Shown: positions 1 to 11,943 of the stretch, piece after piece
Position numbering within the stretch: position 1 is the stretch's first letter
Layout: each line of letters opens with the position of its first letter
Assembly: GCA_963969395.1 (NCBI GenBank)
Contig: OZ017805.1
Location: 682,001-746,000 of the forward strand
DNA from: Pseudoscleropodium purum
Taxonomy: Eukaryota > Streptophyta > Bryopsida > Hypnales > Brachytheciaceae
Direction of reading: 5' to 3'
DNA: 64,000 nucleotides
Made by a program: the position numbers and the translations under genes
Notes under the pieces: generated by a model
Seen by the model: only the letters and a program-made list of their open reading frames with translations
What the model was told of the DNA's origin: nothing
The model's database searches: none

Positions 1-2138
1 TCCAAGAGCTTGGGATCAGCTCCTCCATCCTCCAAAAAGGTCACATCTCGGCACTTGATGATGGCCTTGGTCTCCACATTCATGAGCCTATAAGCCTTGG
101 TTCCCTCACAATATCCAAGGAAAAGGCATTTGATGCCCTTGGGATCCAATTTCGTCCTCTTGGCACTGGGAACCAATGCATAGGCAATGCACCCAAAGGT
201 GCGCATGTGAGACACGTGGGGCCTTGTCCCACTCCAAGCTTCTTGCGGTGTCTTGCTTGTCAACGCTTGGGTGGGGCACCGGTTCCTCGTGTAAACCGCA
301 TTGGACACCGCCTCCCCCCAAAGCTCAAGCTTCAAACCTTGGCCATAAATCATGGCCCTTGCCATCTCCACAATGGTACGATTCGCACGCTCCGCTACGC
401 CGTTTTGTTGAGGGGTGTAAGGTGCGGAAGTGTGGTGCTCAATGCCATGGGCCTTCAAGTACGCCTCAAAGGCCTTGGACACATACTCCCCTCCATTATC
501 CGACCGCAGCACCTTCACCTTGCAATCCGATTGAACCTCCACGAGGGCCTTCCAAGTCTCAAAACGCCCAAACACCTCACTCTTGCACTTCAACATATAC
601 ACCCAAATCTTGCGAGAGAAATCATCAATGAAGGTCACAAAATACCTTGCTCCTCCTATGGACGTGGTCTTCATCGGCCCGCACACATCCGAATGCACAA
701 GCTGCAATGGCTTGGTGGCGCACGTTGCCCCATCCTTGGGGAAGGGCTGCCTCGCTTGTTTGCCCTCAATGCACCCCTTGCACACCATAGAATTCCAATC
801 ATGCTTGCAAGAAGAGAGGTTCAGACCCTTCACCATGTGTTGGAGGCTCTTCATGCTCTTCACATTCAAGTGCCCAAGCCTCCTATGCCAAAGCTCCACA
901 AGGTCTTCATGGGCTGATCCTTGGGCAACACACGCCATGGAAGTGCCATTCACCTTGGTGAAATGGAGGTGGTACAAGTTGCCCTCACGAGGGGCTGATG
1001 CAATCAAAACTCCACTTGGTGAACGCACCCCACACCCCACCATGTTGAAATGCACTTTCAAACCTCCCAAAGACAATTTGCTCACCGAAAGCAAGTTGGC
1101 ATGCAACTTGGGGACATGGAGCACCTCTTGGATTTGGATCCTCCTGGTCTTCCCCTTCACTTGCACCTCCACAAGGATCTCCCCCATGCCAAGGGCCTCC
1201 ACCATGCCATTGTCTCCCAAATAAATCTTCTTCCCCGAAATGGGCTGATACGTGTGGAAGGCATCTCGATGGCTGGTCATATGTTGCATGGCCCCCGAGT
1301 CCACAATCCAAGTGAACATGTTGGCCTTCTCCCCTCCTCCATTGGCTGCAAAGGCGAAATCCTCCTCTTCCTCCTCTTTGGAAGCTTGGTGTGCACTCTC
1401 CTTGTCCTTCCCTTGGCTGATCTTGCAATGCCTAGCAATGTGGCCCGGTTTGCCACACTTGAAGCACGTCCTTGTCTCCTTAAACGCCTTGGTGTTGCCT
1501 CCTTTGCCATGTCTTGAGATAAGCGCCGATCCCTCCCCTTGGGCCGCATTCTCCTTGCGCTTGGTCACTTCATGCATCAAGCGTGCGGTCACAAACTCCA
1601 TGGTTAGCTCCTTGGTGGGCCTCGTCTCCAATGCGGTGATGAGGAACTCATAAGACGATGGCAAGCTTGCCAACAAGGTCATCACCACATCTCCCTCGGT
1701 CACGGGCGCCTCCAAACAAGCCAACTCATCCGCAAGAGCCTTGACCTTGTTGACGTGATCCAACAAATCGTCCTCCTCTTGCATCTTGCTAGTGAAGAAC
1801 TTGCGGCGAAGAAATAGGAGGTTGGAGAGGCTCTTGGTCTCATGGATGTTGCAAAGGGTGGTCCACGCTTGGGCTGGTCCCTTGCAATGGCAAATGTGTG
1901 CAATTTGGCGATCCACAAGGTTGATGGCAATGAGAGCAAAGGCCTTCTTCTCCTTCCTCTCCCATGCCTTCTTGGTCTTTGGATCCGCATCTTCACTTGG
2001 AGGCTCCTCACTCCCATCCACCACGTCTCACAAGTCCTTCTCCGCAAGGATCATCTCCATCTTGAACTTCCACATGCCAAAGTTCTCTCCATCAAACTTG
2101 TCGATGATGCGCAAGCCCTCTCCTCCACTGGATGCCAT
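1..2138 (-). pseudogene. gag-pol: copia gag-pol polyprotein, partial, one internal stop
   Basis: Translation from the ATG at 2138 gives a UBN2-type Gag, then a CCHC knuckle CFKCGKPGHIARHC (about 1425-1470), the protease DSGA (about 1290-1303), the pre-integrase H/C region with CKGC (about 770-900), and the integrase core with FIDDFSRKIW, DNGGEY and YTPQQNGVAERANR (about 380-640). Reverse transcriptase and RNase H would lie beyond the left edge. The frame is clean except for a TGA at 2028-2030, where a Trp codon (TGG) is expected. That single G-to-A change truncates Gag after 36 residues, so this copy is probably dead but young. Assignment to Ty1/copia rests on integrase preceding where RT should be and on the QQNG block. 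Confidence 0.88.
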
Positions 2139-3019
2139 GGGGACGTAGCTCCCATTGTGTTGGATTTCATTGGAAAGGATTATACTACTCCGGAAGGGCG
2201 GTCATAGAAAGGGTGGTGAGCCGCGATCCCTACCTCGTACGCGTTCATGTCCTAGACGTTCCAAATAACCTCGATATGCCTCTTCCGTTTCCTGAGGGAG
2301 ACATAGTGTTCCTGCGACACTGCCCGGGAAGGTCAATCATGTGGGAGGCAGAGAACATCTATCCCCATGCAGAGTCTGAAGGGTCTTCTTCTGCTAGTGT
2401 CGACCGGCAACCGATACAAGTGGTCACAGATGAAAAACAAAAACAAAAACAAAAAACAAAAAACAAAAACAAACAAACCATACAAAAATTCAGCCTCCAA
2501 ACAATCCCTTGGTAGCCAATGGGGCTGAAATGGCACCAATCAGCCCTCACAAGGACCTCCAAAGATCCTTCCTACCCCAAGAACGATCCAACACTCTTCA
2601 CAAGTGCATCACCACCTCTCCACACCAATTCAGACCCTAATGAAGCTCCAAACTTCCAATCAGCCCTAAATGGAGGCTACTACTCCCAATCAGCACCTCA
2701 AGGGCAACAATGGCCTCCAACACCCCTAGTTGGATCACCCAAACTCCAAAGTAGCCTATTTGCCTCTCAATGGCTCCACAAGGACACAACTCAGCCCTCA
2801 ATGGACTCTCAATGTACTCTTCTAAGCACAAACTCAAACTAGGAGCATGCAACCAGCCCTCACAAGGTGTGATTACTACCATAAGCAATCTCTCACCCAA
2901 AATGCACTTCAAACCTCACAAACCAGCCAACAAAAGCCCCAAATAACTCACACCATATGGTTTGTAGGTGAATAAGACACAAAACGCTGATTGCTCCTCC
3001 AAGCTCCAAGATCTCCTCC
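2139..3019 (-). other. copia leader region (or inner LTR part)
   Basis: No clear gene. On the plus strand 2440-2500 is an A-rich stretch of AAAAAC units, and 2540-2880 holds five scattered copies of a CAGCCCTCA/CAGCCCTAA motif spaced 40-120 bp. A plus-strand frame at 2190-2430 has protein-like composition but no motif I recognise and could be captured host sequence. Confidence 0.4.
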
Positions 3020-3329
3020 AAATGATATGAAATTCTCCCTTAACCGCAACTCCAAGTGCGTGGGCCCATAACCTATTGAGATTACAAAGTCATGTATGAG
3101 AGAAAGGCTTTACTTAGATGGTAGAACGATACACGAAGCCACATGAGTGGGCTCAACTTAAGCTAGAAGCCTTTCCTAGTTATCCACAAACCATGTGGGA
3201 TAACTAACTACATTGGGCTGCCTTTGACTACGAGCAATACCCATGGACTCTAACACTAACTAAGTGTCTAAAGCTACTTCTAAGGCTAACTGTACATGGT
3301 CTATGCTAGTATGTACAAAATCTCTAACA
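3020..3329 (-). repeat. Probable copia 5' LTR
   Basis: On the reverse strand the segment starts TGTTAGAG at 3329 and runs about 310 bp to ATTTCATATCA, followed by TTTGG, a layout usual for copia LTRs. The inner boundary is uncertain: an alternative end at about 2158 (TCCAACA) would make the LTR about 1.17 kb. The second LTR is outside the window, so this cannot be settled here. Confidence 0.5.
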
Positions 3330-3376
3330 GAAATCCATTCACCACCAAACTCGACCCGATCTTACAAAGTTAGAAC
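3330..3376 (+). pseudogene. Copy B kinase fragment between copia and copy A
   Basis: These 47 bases match the kinase gene of copy C at about 61125-61171 (the stretch after the catalytic-Lys motif). They are what remains of B between the copia insertion at 3329 and the insertion of A at 3377. The same gene resumes at 21731. Confidence 0.85.
3369..3376 (+). repeat. 8-bp target-site duplication of copy A, left
   Basis: GTTAGAAC occurs here directly before CAGGGTTGAC and again at 21731-21738 directly after GTCAACCCTG. The empty site is seen in copy C at about 61164-61171, where GTTAGAAC occurs once. It fits the hAT target consensus nTnnnnAn. Confidence 0.95.
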
Positions 3377-3540
3377 CAGGGTTGACACGACGTCCGGACG
3401 TCCAGACGCTGTGTCCGCAGCGTCCGCTGACATTCGCGGTCCCGGCGGACGCAGCGTCCGTCGGGACCGCCCCGTCCGCCTAGACGGCCCTATTTCCCGT
3501 GACTGCCCTACCCAAATTGCCCCGCGGTCACTCCCTTAAT
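3377..3540. repeat. Copy A kinase-side terminus
   Basis: The first 10 bp are CAGGGTTGAC. The next 150 bp are dense in inverted GCGTCCG/CGGACGC words and end in a unique GC-rich stretch before AT-rich sequence. The same terminus occurs inverted at 22890-23181 (copy B) and 63566-63806 (copy C), and decayed at 44972-45200 (copy D). Confidence 0.88.
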
Positions 3541-3931
3541 CTTTAAACAATTAATTGTTAAATGAAGTGCAATGGTTCGCGATTTGTTATTAAAACAATG
3601 TCTCTCATAAGTTGAAAGATTATAAAGTTTGACCACGAGTCCATGATAGTCTTGAAAGTATGAAAAAATTTCAATTCATTTTCAAAAGGCAAACTAAAAA
3701 AATTTGTGACTTCAAATATATATATATATACTATTTAAAAAATCAAGATCAACACAAATACAAACATAATCAATATGGGCAAAATGTATTCAATTTAATG
3801 TAGAATACCATACATTGTGCACATTTGGCTAATTGCACATATAATTTTTTTCATTCCAACTCTATATTTCTAAACTAATTTTTAATGCCTATATAACCTA
3901 TTCAAGTATTCAACTACTACTTCTACACTAC
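3541..3931 (-). other. 3' flank of the copy A kinase gene
   Basis: AT-rich, with a short TA run near 3720. It matches the 3' flanks of the kinase genes of copies B (22542-22889) and C (61974-62354). No gene is visible. The gypsy element interrupts it at 3932. Confidence 0.75.
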
Positions 3932-4549
3932 TGTTGCAGACGGCAACTCTTGGACGGAACCAAGATCAGATTTGAGTTGATACCTCAAACAGAGACAAGA
4001 ACAAACTAGAAGTGAGGGGATTCCTCACTCATGACTCAGAACACGCTTCAAGATGAGAAAACTAGAAGATCTATTGATAACATGAAGTCAAGGAATGACT
4101 GGGTACAACTAGTGTTGAAGAGAGTGAGGGACAATGGCCCTCGACTCTCTATTTATACTAGACTAAGGAACCTTCCGGAATAAGGCCTTGGAAACCTTTG
4201 GAAATATCCGTAGGTCTTTCTGAAAGCTTGTAGAAGCTTCCGGAAACTAGGAGGATCTAGTGGAACCTTCTAGAAGCTTGTAGAAGCTTCCGGAAACTAG
4301 TGGAACCAAATGGAACCTTCTGAAAACTTGTGGAAGCTTCCGAAAACTAATAGAACTAAGTAGAAGCTTCCGGAAACAAATAGAAACTAATGAAGACTAT
4401 TGGAATCTACTAGAATCATTGGAAACAACTTGTACACTAGGCCACCGCTTTTGAGAAGGTTCTTAAGAGGCATCCTTGTTGCAAAGGTGGTGGAGACTCT
4501 ATTAGGGACGAAACTACTGGATAAGGCCCGGTATGGCACGTCCGTGACA
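3932..4549 (-). repeat. Gypsy 3' LTR (618 bp)
   Basis: Matches 9764-10441 over its length but is 60 bp shorter, because a run of imperfect repeats built on CTTCCGGAAACTAG and CTTGTAGAAG has fewer units here. Confidence 0.93.
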
Positions 4550-4563
4550 TCACCCCCCCTTCA
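4550..4563 (-). other. Gypsy polypurine tract
   Basis: On the reverse strand AAGGGGGGGTGA lies directly before the 3' LTR, the expected place for the plus-strand primer. Confidence 0.8.
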
Positions 4564-5020
4564 AGGAACGAGTTCCACGAGTTCACCTGTGGGCCAATAG
4601 CATCAATAGAAAAGAGAATGTTTACGTGGGACTTCACGTGACTGCGACAAAAGGAAAGAATGTTCGGTATACAGAATACCGTTAGACGAAATGTTGGCAG
4701 CAAAAAGGCGGCAAATGGCGGCGAATCCGACGGCGGTAAGAAATAGTAGCGCTACTAAACTGAAGTATAAGGCCGTGTGAATGACAACATGAGACATCGG
4801 CAAGGTGGTGATTACGATGTTATCGACTTTTTCGGCCGACGTGAGTTCGAAGGCCTGTCCCCTCAAAACTGAGCTAGTATACTGTTACCTCGTCGATACC
4901 ACCACCGTTTTAGTTCAAAGTCTCTACATCTGCACCAACATTAAGAAAAATCTTGTAGAACTTGGTGTTGGTGTTGGTCCAAACGCATTAAACTCAAACG
5001 CTCCTTGGTTTTTGCGGATA
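4564..5020 (-). other. Gypsy 3' untranslated segment
   Basis: Lies between the chromodomain and the polypurine tract. I see no conserved coding signal; open frames here have no recognisable motif. Confidence 0.6.
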
Positions 5021-6046
5021 CTATCGATGAAATTCTTGAATCATTTTAGGGGCGTTGTCGAGATTAGAGGCAGGCTCCCATGTTCTTTCGCTGACTTCGT
5101 AGCCTTGCCAATGCACAAGATATTCAAGTCGTCGTCGATGGATGCGGGAGTCAAGAATCTCTGAAACTTCAAATTCCTCTTCACCTTCGATTTCAATTGG
5201 AGGCGGAGATTCTTGAATTCTTCCTGGCAGTGTTGATTCTTTGTAGGGCTCGAGGAGAGAGACATGAAATACGGGATGAATCTTCATAGAAGGAGGTAGC
5301 TCCAATCGATAAACCACCTTGTTGATTTGTTTGGCGACTAAAAACGGCCCTAGGCGGCGGTAGTCAAGTTTGTCAGATGGCCATCGAGTCTTTAAATTTT
5401 GACGGAGCAGCCAAACCTTGTCTCCAATAGAAATCAAAGGATGTTGCTTGCAAGACTTATCTGCATTGGTTTTCTGATGCTCCTGGGCTTCAAGAATTTT
5501 TTCTTTCATTTGCTTCTGGATATCAGATAGTCGGGTAGCAAGATCTGTAGCAGCTGGATTCTCTGAGATGTTGAGATTGAATTGATCAAACTTTGGATGA
5601 TGGCTGTAATTTGCAAAGAAAGGCATCTGTCGGGTAGACCCTTGCAATGTATTGTTGTATGCAAACTCTGCTAGTGGCAATAAGTCCACCTAATTATCTT
5701 GATGGTAATTGATGGTGCAGCGCAAGTACTGCTCCAACACTTGGTTGATGCGCTCGGTTTGTCCGTCGGTCTAAGGATGGTATGCTAAAGGCAATTTGAT
5801 CTCCACCTCTAGGATTTTGAACAAGGATTGCCAAAACTTGGATGTGAATTGCGTCCCACGATCAGAGATAATATCGGCAGGTAAGCCATGGATTCTGTAG
5901 ACATTGTCTACAAAGAGTTTTGCCGTTTCTTCGCCGGTAACTATCTTGTGACACGGAATAAAGTGCGCCATCTTGGTGAGCCGGTTGACAACAACAAAAA
6001 TAGAATCAAAGGTCTTGGACGACGGAAGATCCACTATGAAGTCCAT
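5021..6046 (-). pseudogene. int: Gypsy integrase core and C-terminal chromodomain
   Basis: The integrase core carries MDFIVDLP, VVVNRLTKMAHFIPC and DRGTQFTSKFW, followed by the target-DNA block DGQTERINQVLEQYLR and LAEFAYNN. The GPF/Y-like module and a chromodomain (EILDSRIHRRRLEYLVHWQGY then RTWEP...) close the protein at about 5040-5230. Two in-frame stops interrupt it: TAG at about 5771 (expected Gln before TDGQTE) and TAG at about 5690 (expected Trp). The chromodomain directs insertion to modified histones in related elements, which fits a heterochromatic setting. Confidence 0.93.
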
Positions 6047-8766
6047 GGCTTCTCAAGAATTGGCAATGGTTGAAGTAGTCTGTATGGCCGATGACGAGGA
6101 ATCTTGGACCTTGAACAAGTGTCATATGTCGTGACGTATTCTTTAACGGCCTTCCACATTTGGGGCCACCAGAAATCCCGAGATACGAGCTCCATGGTCT
6201 TGTTATAACCAAAATGTCTTGCCGATGGAAAATCGTGTCGAGATTGGAGCACTCGGAGCCGACATGGGCCTTCAGGGACATAAAACAATCCTTGATAATA
6301 TAGCAGCCCATCTTGGAATTGGAATCTTGAATCATAATCATCTCGGAGTGTCTCACTTCCATAAGATCTACGGATCTGCGGACTGGACGTAGGTTGGTTC
6401 GGAGATTCCAAATCTACAACCTCTGAATTAGGAATTTGAGAGTCCATTCTTGGGATTTCTCCAAGGTTGGAATTACCAGCATTATTCTTGAGTTTCAAGG
6501 CCAAAGGATCAGATTGCAAACTCACTCGGATTTCTTGAAGAAACGATGTATCTACCGAAGTTGTGGTGCGCATAGCCTTGAGCTGGAGTTGTTCGGGCTT
6601 GATTAGAGTAGACCGTTGCTGATCGTAAGCTGCGTCTCCCTCTTTGGGTGCAAGATACGCTCGTCGAGAAAGAACGTCAGACTGAATTTGTTGGGAATCG
6701 GGGCGGTAGGTGATGACAAAGTTGAAGCGCGAAAGCGATATACTCCAACGGGCTTCTCGTCGATTCAACACCTTAGCAGACATGAAATACTCGAGGTTCT
6801 TGTGGTCGGTATAGACTGTAACCGGATATTGAGCTCCTTCGAGGAAATGTCGCCATTCTTGGAATGAATCAACAATAGCTAAGAGTTCCTTGCTGTGGAT
6901 TTCGTAATTGATCTCCGCGGCAGTGAACTTTCTTGAATGGAATGCGACAAGATGGAGGTGTTCGTCTTTACTAGATTGCGAGAGGACCGCTCCAAGGGCA
7001 AAATCAGAAGCATCCATTTCTAGGAAGAACGACTTTTGAAAGTCAGGATGTGTCAAAATAGGCGCCGTTGTAAATGCCTTCTTCAGAGTTTCAAATGCTT
7101 GGCCTGCTTCCGTACTCCACTCAAGTTTGTCTTTGCAAGTCAATCGAGTCAACGAAGCAGCAATCTTGGAATAGTTTTGGATGAAGATTCGATAGAAGTT
7201 TGCAAATCCCAGGAAACATTGAACGTCTCGAATGGTTGCCGGTCTCTTCCACTCGGTCACCGTCTGGATCTTCTTTGGGTCCATAGACAGACCCTCTCTA
7301 GAAACAATGTAGCCCAAGAACTCGTCTTGGGGTTGGTGGAAAACGCACTTCTCGAGCTTGGCATATAGTCCAGCGTTGCGCAGCTTTTCCAACACTAATT
7401 GAACGTGTTTTTTGTGGTCCTCTTCGTTCTTCGAGTAGATGAGAATATCATTAAGGTAGCAAACCACAAAATCGTCCAAGAATTCACGGAAGATATCGTT
7501 CATCAAATGTTGAAAGATAGCAGGTGCATTGGTAAGACCGAATGGCATGACATTGTATTCAAAATGTCCATACCTTGTTCGGAACGCAGTCTTCCATTCG
7601 TCACCTTCTTTGATGCGTATTAAGTTGTACGCTCCGCGAAGATCAATCTTGGTATAGATTTTTGCATGGCCAAGTTGATCGAGAAGTCCGGAGATGAGCG
7701 GTAATGGATACCGATTCTTGATCGTGACTTTGTTCAGTCCACGATAATCCACGCACATTCGAAGGGAACCATCTTTTTTCTTCACAAATAAGATAGGAGC
7801 TCTTGCCGGTGATTTGGAGTGCCGAATAAACTTCTTTGCAAGATTTTCGTCTAAGTAATCTCGCAACGCAACAAGTTCGTTTTGGGAGAGATCGTAGATT
7901 GGGCCAAATGGCGGTTGTGCACCTTCTTGTAGTTCGATGCCGCAATCGTACAGTCGATGTTGAAGAAGCGTATCGGCGTTCTTCTTCTCAAATATGTCCC
8001 GATATTGCTCATATTGTGCTGGTAACTCGGTTGATCCTTGAAAGGGTTGAGGCGTCAGAATTGTATACACTACAAACATATTCCCCTTCTTTGCAGCTCT
8101 CATAAAAGCTCGGGCTCCGACCATCAATGGTGTTTTAGCCTTGGTCCCTTGTACTTGATGTGAATGAAGTTTTGGGGCAACTACAGGATATCTAGGTGTA
8201 GTTTGGAACGTTAGCTTTCGCTTATTCCAATCTATATCAGGATTATTTCTATTTAGCCAAGAAAGGCCTAAAATGAGAGGATTAGAAGGGGAACTGATGA
8301 TGTTGAAAACAACGGTGCTTTGATGTCCTTCTAGGCTGATGTCTAAGGGTTTAGTCTCGTGTGTGACATCTCCCGAGATCAAGGGTCTACCATCGATAAC
8401 TTCTACTGCAATAGGATATTTTTTAGGAATTACGGGAAGGTTATGTTGTCCTACAAAGTCTTTATCAATAAAATAGGCAGAGGCTCCGGAATCTAGCAGG
8501 GCTTTGACCTTTATGATATGCGGAAAAAAATCTATTTTAAGTGGAATATCAAAACATGGAGAGGCTTCAGAGGATAGGATAGGACCTGATGATTTGACAA
8601 TATCTGCCAGCCGCACGGTCCCTACTGTGGCTGGCTGATGTCGTTTCCCGAGTTCATTTCTTCGCATCTCGGCTCGGAAGTGCTTGAGGTGTATCGAAAT
8701 TTGTGCGGCTTTGGAACTGCAACCTTCGCAGGACAGTTGTGTGCGCGGTGGTTCTTTCCTCCACAA
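6034..8766 (-). pseudogene. pol: Gypsy protease, reverse transcriptase, RNase H and integrase zinc finger
   Basis: A 910-codon frame. The protease has LLDSGASAYFID near residue 90. RT spans about residues 290-500 with KKDGSLRMCVDYRGLN and MPFGLTNAPAIFQ. The catalytic box reads CYLNDILIYS where the family has YLDD, so one metal-binding Asp is Asn. RNase H has FFLEMDASDFALGAVLSQ. The integrase HHCC finger (HDFPSARHFG ... TTYDTCSRSK) has Tyr in place of the first Cys. The frame then runs into a stop at 6034, because a short deletion between two copies of TGGACTTCA shifts the frame just before MDFIVDLP. The enzyme would be inactive. Confidence 0.95.
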
Positions 8767-9591
8767 TACATGCAGAAGTCTTCCTTTTGACGTCGATCTT
8801 TTTCTTCTTGAGTCAATCTCTTGACTCTTGAGGCGTCGATTTGCATGGGCTCTGGCATTGACACACTTGAAGATGTTTGGCGAGTTGGAGCTGCATACTC
8901 TGCTCGATAGAATCCAGGTGTTGATCGTCGCTCTTGTCGACGCTCAAACAGTCGATTATCGCAATTAACTGCTTGAGTCACGGCCTCAGATAGAGTGGTC
9001 GGTCTGGGCAAGTTCAATAGCAAGTCTTTTACATCGTCACGCAGTCCCCATTGAAACGCGCTGATGAGAGCGTTGTTGTCCCACTCTACGTCGCAAGCAA
9101 GTTGTCGAAATTCTGCAGCGTATGTTGAGGCTGCACGCGATCGTTGTTGCAGAGTTCGAAGTTTTGTTGTTGCTATGAAGACTCGATCATTTTCTCCAAA
9201 AGTATTATTGAATTCTTCTAAGAATTGATCGAGGTTTGCCAAAAGTGGAGAATTTTTTTCCAACAATGGCGAGAACCACGATAACGCAGTTCCGGTAAGC
9301 AAGGTTCCAATGAGCCCAACTTGTATTTCTGCGGTTGGATATCTTTAGGGTTGAAGGCGGAAAACAAAGCTGAATTTGATTCTTGAAGGCTTACAACTAG
9401 ATGAAGTAACAAATTTTTGCGTCGTGTACTCTTGGGATGACTACAGGAAGTGAAGATCTCAAAAAATTCAAGTAGAATTCTTCGCCTCGCTCTCGAATGA
9501 TGATATCTCTTAATTCGGCCTTTGACCTGAATAGAAAACGTACTTCTAAAGTAATTGGAGTTGTGGAAATAGGAAGACGATTCAAGTCCAT
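8622..9591 (-). pseudogene. gag: Gypsy gag, frameshifted
   Basis: The better part is a 226-codon frame from 9302 with LTGTALSWFSPLLEKNS and a Retrotrans_gag-like segment, ending in a CCHC knuckle CMYCGGKNHRAHNC (about 8750-8800). The N-terminal part lies in other frames: 9397-9591 contains MDLNRLPISTT and the TLEVRFLFRSKAELRDI stretch. Gag is therefore broken by at least one frameshift at about 9300-9400. It overlaps the start of the pol frame by about 145 bases. Confidence 0.85.
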
Positions 9592-9763
9592 GTACTAACT
9601 CTCATGAAGACTGGTTAAAAGGAAAATATCAACTTAGAAGTGGGTAATCCACAACCTCTAAGGCATCACAATTCCTTGAAGAAGAGGGGTAATCCACACT
9701 CTATCTTATAAGAGTAGACTCTAATATCAAAAAGAACTAGAGAAAGATGCATTCTCTTCAAAC

Positions 9764-10441
9764 TGTTGCGGACGGCAACTCTTGGACGGAACCAAGATCA
9801 GATTTGAGGGGATACCTCAAACAGAGACAAGAACAAACTAGAAGTGAGGGGATTCCTCACTCATGACTCAGAACACGCTTCAAGATGAGAAAACTAGAAG
9901 ATGTATTGATAACATGAAGTCAAGGAATGACTAGGTACAACTGGTGTTGAAGAGAGTGAGGGACAATGGCCCTCGACTCTCTATTTATACTAGACTAAGG
10001 AACCTTCCGGAATAAGGCCTTGGAAACCTTTGGAAATATCCGTAGGTCTTTCCGGAAACTTGTGGAAGCTTCCGGAAACTAGGAGGATCTAGTAGAATCT
10101 TCTCGAAGCTTCCGGAAACTAGGAGGATCTAGTGGAACCTTCTAGAAGCTTGTAGAAGCTTCCGGAAACTAGTGGAACCAAATGGAACCTTCCGGAAGCT
10201 TGTGAAAGCTTCCGAAAACTAATAGAACTAAGTAGAACCTTTCGGAAGCTTATGAAAGCTTCCGGAAACAAATAGAAAATAATGAAAACCAATGGAATCT
10301 ATTAGAATCATTGGAAACAACTTGTACACTAGGCCACCGCTTTTGAGAAGGTTCTTAAGAGGCATCCTTGTTGCAAAGGCGGTGGAGACTCTATTAGGAA
10401 CGAAACTACTGGATAAGGCTCTGTATGGCACGTCCGTGACA
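9764..10441 (-). repeat. Gypsy 5' LTR (678 bp)
   Basis: Ends in ACTAC duplication at 10442-10446. No convincing tRNA primer site directly follows it on the reverse strand; a decayed match to a Met-tRNA site may lie about 35 bp inside. Confidence 0.93.
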
Positions 10442-10450
10442 ACTACCAAT

Positions 10451-11943
10451 CTAATATAAATGGCGGAAATGTTCATTTGGCATCGGCCAACAATATGTAT
10501 TAGAAAATCGCATAATCACATGGGCCAAACTAGTATTTTCAACGTTAGTCTTCGAAGAAATGCACTTCAAGTAAGCATAAAACACTTTTGCAAAGTCATG
10601 AAAGGCAAATTGTGTCGCACTAGGTGTTTTTCGTAGCACGTTGAAATACGCCTCTTACATGTTGTTTCCATTCATCCGCTGAGCAATTTTTCGAATGGCA
10701 TACTCTTCCGACTTATGTGAATACATCGGAATGACTTCCACATCTGCACCTGCATTATGCAAATATGCAATACGTGGATCCACCCACCATCTCCTCTGCA
10801 AAGTTTGTTTCATCTCATCTGCTGATGTGAATGTGTACAAAGACTTCATTGGCTGAGAAGCTAAGGTGGTCATGCCCCAATCGCAAACTCCAATGTACAC
10901 ACGTGACTCATCTTCTGGAAAATGCAACAAATTGTTGTCCGGAGAAAGATCATTGTGCAAATGTCCAGCAAGATGCACTGCATACATTATATGCATAAAC
11001 GCCCATGTCAACTCCGCGCGCTTCTTTCGATATCGCCCTAAACGATGAGCTTTACAACCTCCTCTTCGGTTGGATTTGTATACATCAAACGGATTTGAAT
11101 GTTGTCTGGATAGTCCTTATCCATATTCAACATTTGTCGAAGAGTTCCACCATTCCACCAATACGCATAACCTTCACACGTCGTTCCGTGCACTGCAGCA
11201 AACCGTATCACACCCGTGTGTGGAATTCGAACAGCCATTGATTCGTTTTAATGTTCTAACTTTGCAAGATCGGGTCGAGTTTGGTGGTGAATGGATTTCT
11301 TTGTCGCAAACTCCTAATAAGGAAGTATTCCTGGACATCCTTCAATACGGACCTTTCGAATCGTTGCATATCCACCTCTCATCGTTCTATCATCAACAAC
11401 AATCATGCGTGCTGTATCTAGAAGTGCTATGAGGTGTTGTTTGGTCCTTTCCGCTTCAGCAACTCCATCATTGCTTTCCCACCAAGCAATTGAACCAACT
11501 CAATTGTGCTTTTTGGCGAATGGAGCACATTGTCCCCTAAATAAGTTCGCTTTCAGAATCACTTCTTCAAAATGGGCGCCATTGGGTCGATATTCCTTGC
11601 CATATTTAACCAAAATGACTTTGGAATTCCACAAAACGTCATGAACCTTGTTCTCCAAACATTTGGTGAAGTACGTTTTATGCATTTCGTCATGCCACTT
11701 CACCACATTCAATGCATCCAACAACATCTGTGTCATGTCTACCTTGAATTTAGACACGCACTCTTTTTGATATCTGATGTACTTATTGTCTAAAGACAAT
11801 GTTGTTTCCAATTCATAAAATTGAACGATGCGCTCCATCATGAATTTCTTGCATTCTTCCGAAGGACTTTGGCGAGCTACTTCCAAGTTCGATGGTCCCT
11901 CTCCATGTTTAACCTTCGCAACCTTCTTCTTCCCCTTCGTCAT
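10451..11943 (-). pseudogene. Copy A protein kinase gene, broken
   Basis: Same gene as 60480-61973. It starts at ATG 11943 with a Lys-rich N-terminus (MTKGKKKVAKVKHGEG). Visible kinase motifs are the glycine loop GGYATIRKV, the Lys motif EFATKKS, the catalytic loop HNDLSPDN and DWG (for DFG). Defects are a TGA after AFAKKHN (Arg in copy C), the shared TAG before EFATKK, a TAA before NESMAVRIP, a 1-nt deletion in an A run at about 11045 and a TAA before EAYFNVL. The catalytic Lys, HxD Asp and DWG Asp codons are all still present, so inactivation is by stops rather than by active-site loss. Confidence 0.85.

Larger units (their letters stand above)
1..3329 (-). mobile_element. Ty1/copia LTR retrotransposon, 5' part (rest off the left edge)
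   Basis: Reading leftwards from 3329 there is a probable 5' LTR beginning TGTTAGAG, a leader, and one long gag-pol frame with domains in copia order (Gag, zinc knuckle, protease, integrase) that is still open at base 1. The right flank begins GAAAT at 3330, the likely 5-bp target duplication; its partner is outside the window. The sequence right of 3329 matches the kinase gene of the large element (compare 61125-61170), so this element inserted into copy B. Confidence 0.88.
3932..10441 (-). mobile_element. Ty3/gypsy chromovirus, complete but inactivated, nested in copy A
   Basis: Both LTRs begin TGTTGC and end GTGACA on the plus strand, and the element is flanked by the 5-bp duplication ACTAC (3927-3931 and 10442-10446). 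The order on the reverse strand is 5' LTR, gag with CCHC knuckle, protease, RT, RNase H, integrase, chromodomain, polypurine tract, 3' LTR. Integrase after RT and a C-terminal chromodomain define a Ty3/gypsy chromovirus. Several stops, a frameshift and a changed RT catalytic residue show it is dead. Confidence 0.95.

Noticed and set aside
9700..9763. tRNA gene or clear primer-binding site next to the gypsy 5' LTR
   Set aside because: Only a decayed partial match about 35 bp from the LTR; no cloverleaf can be drawn.
10228..10476. Small frames across gypsy LTRs and flanks (4400-4866, 10228-10476)
   Set aside because: They lie in LTR repeat sequence on both strands and have no motif.
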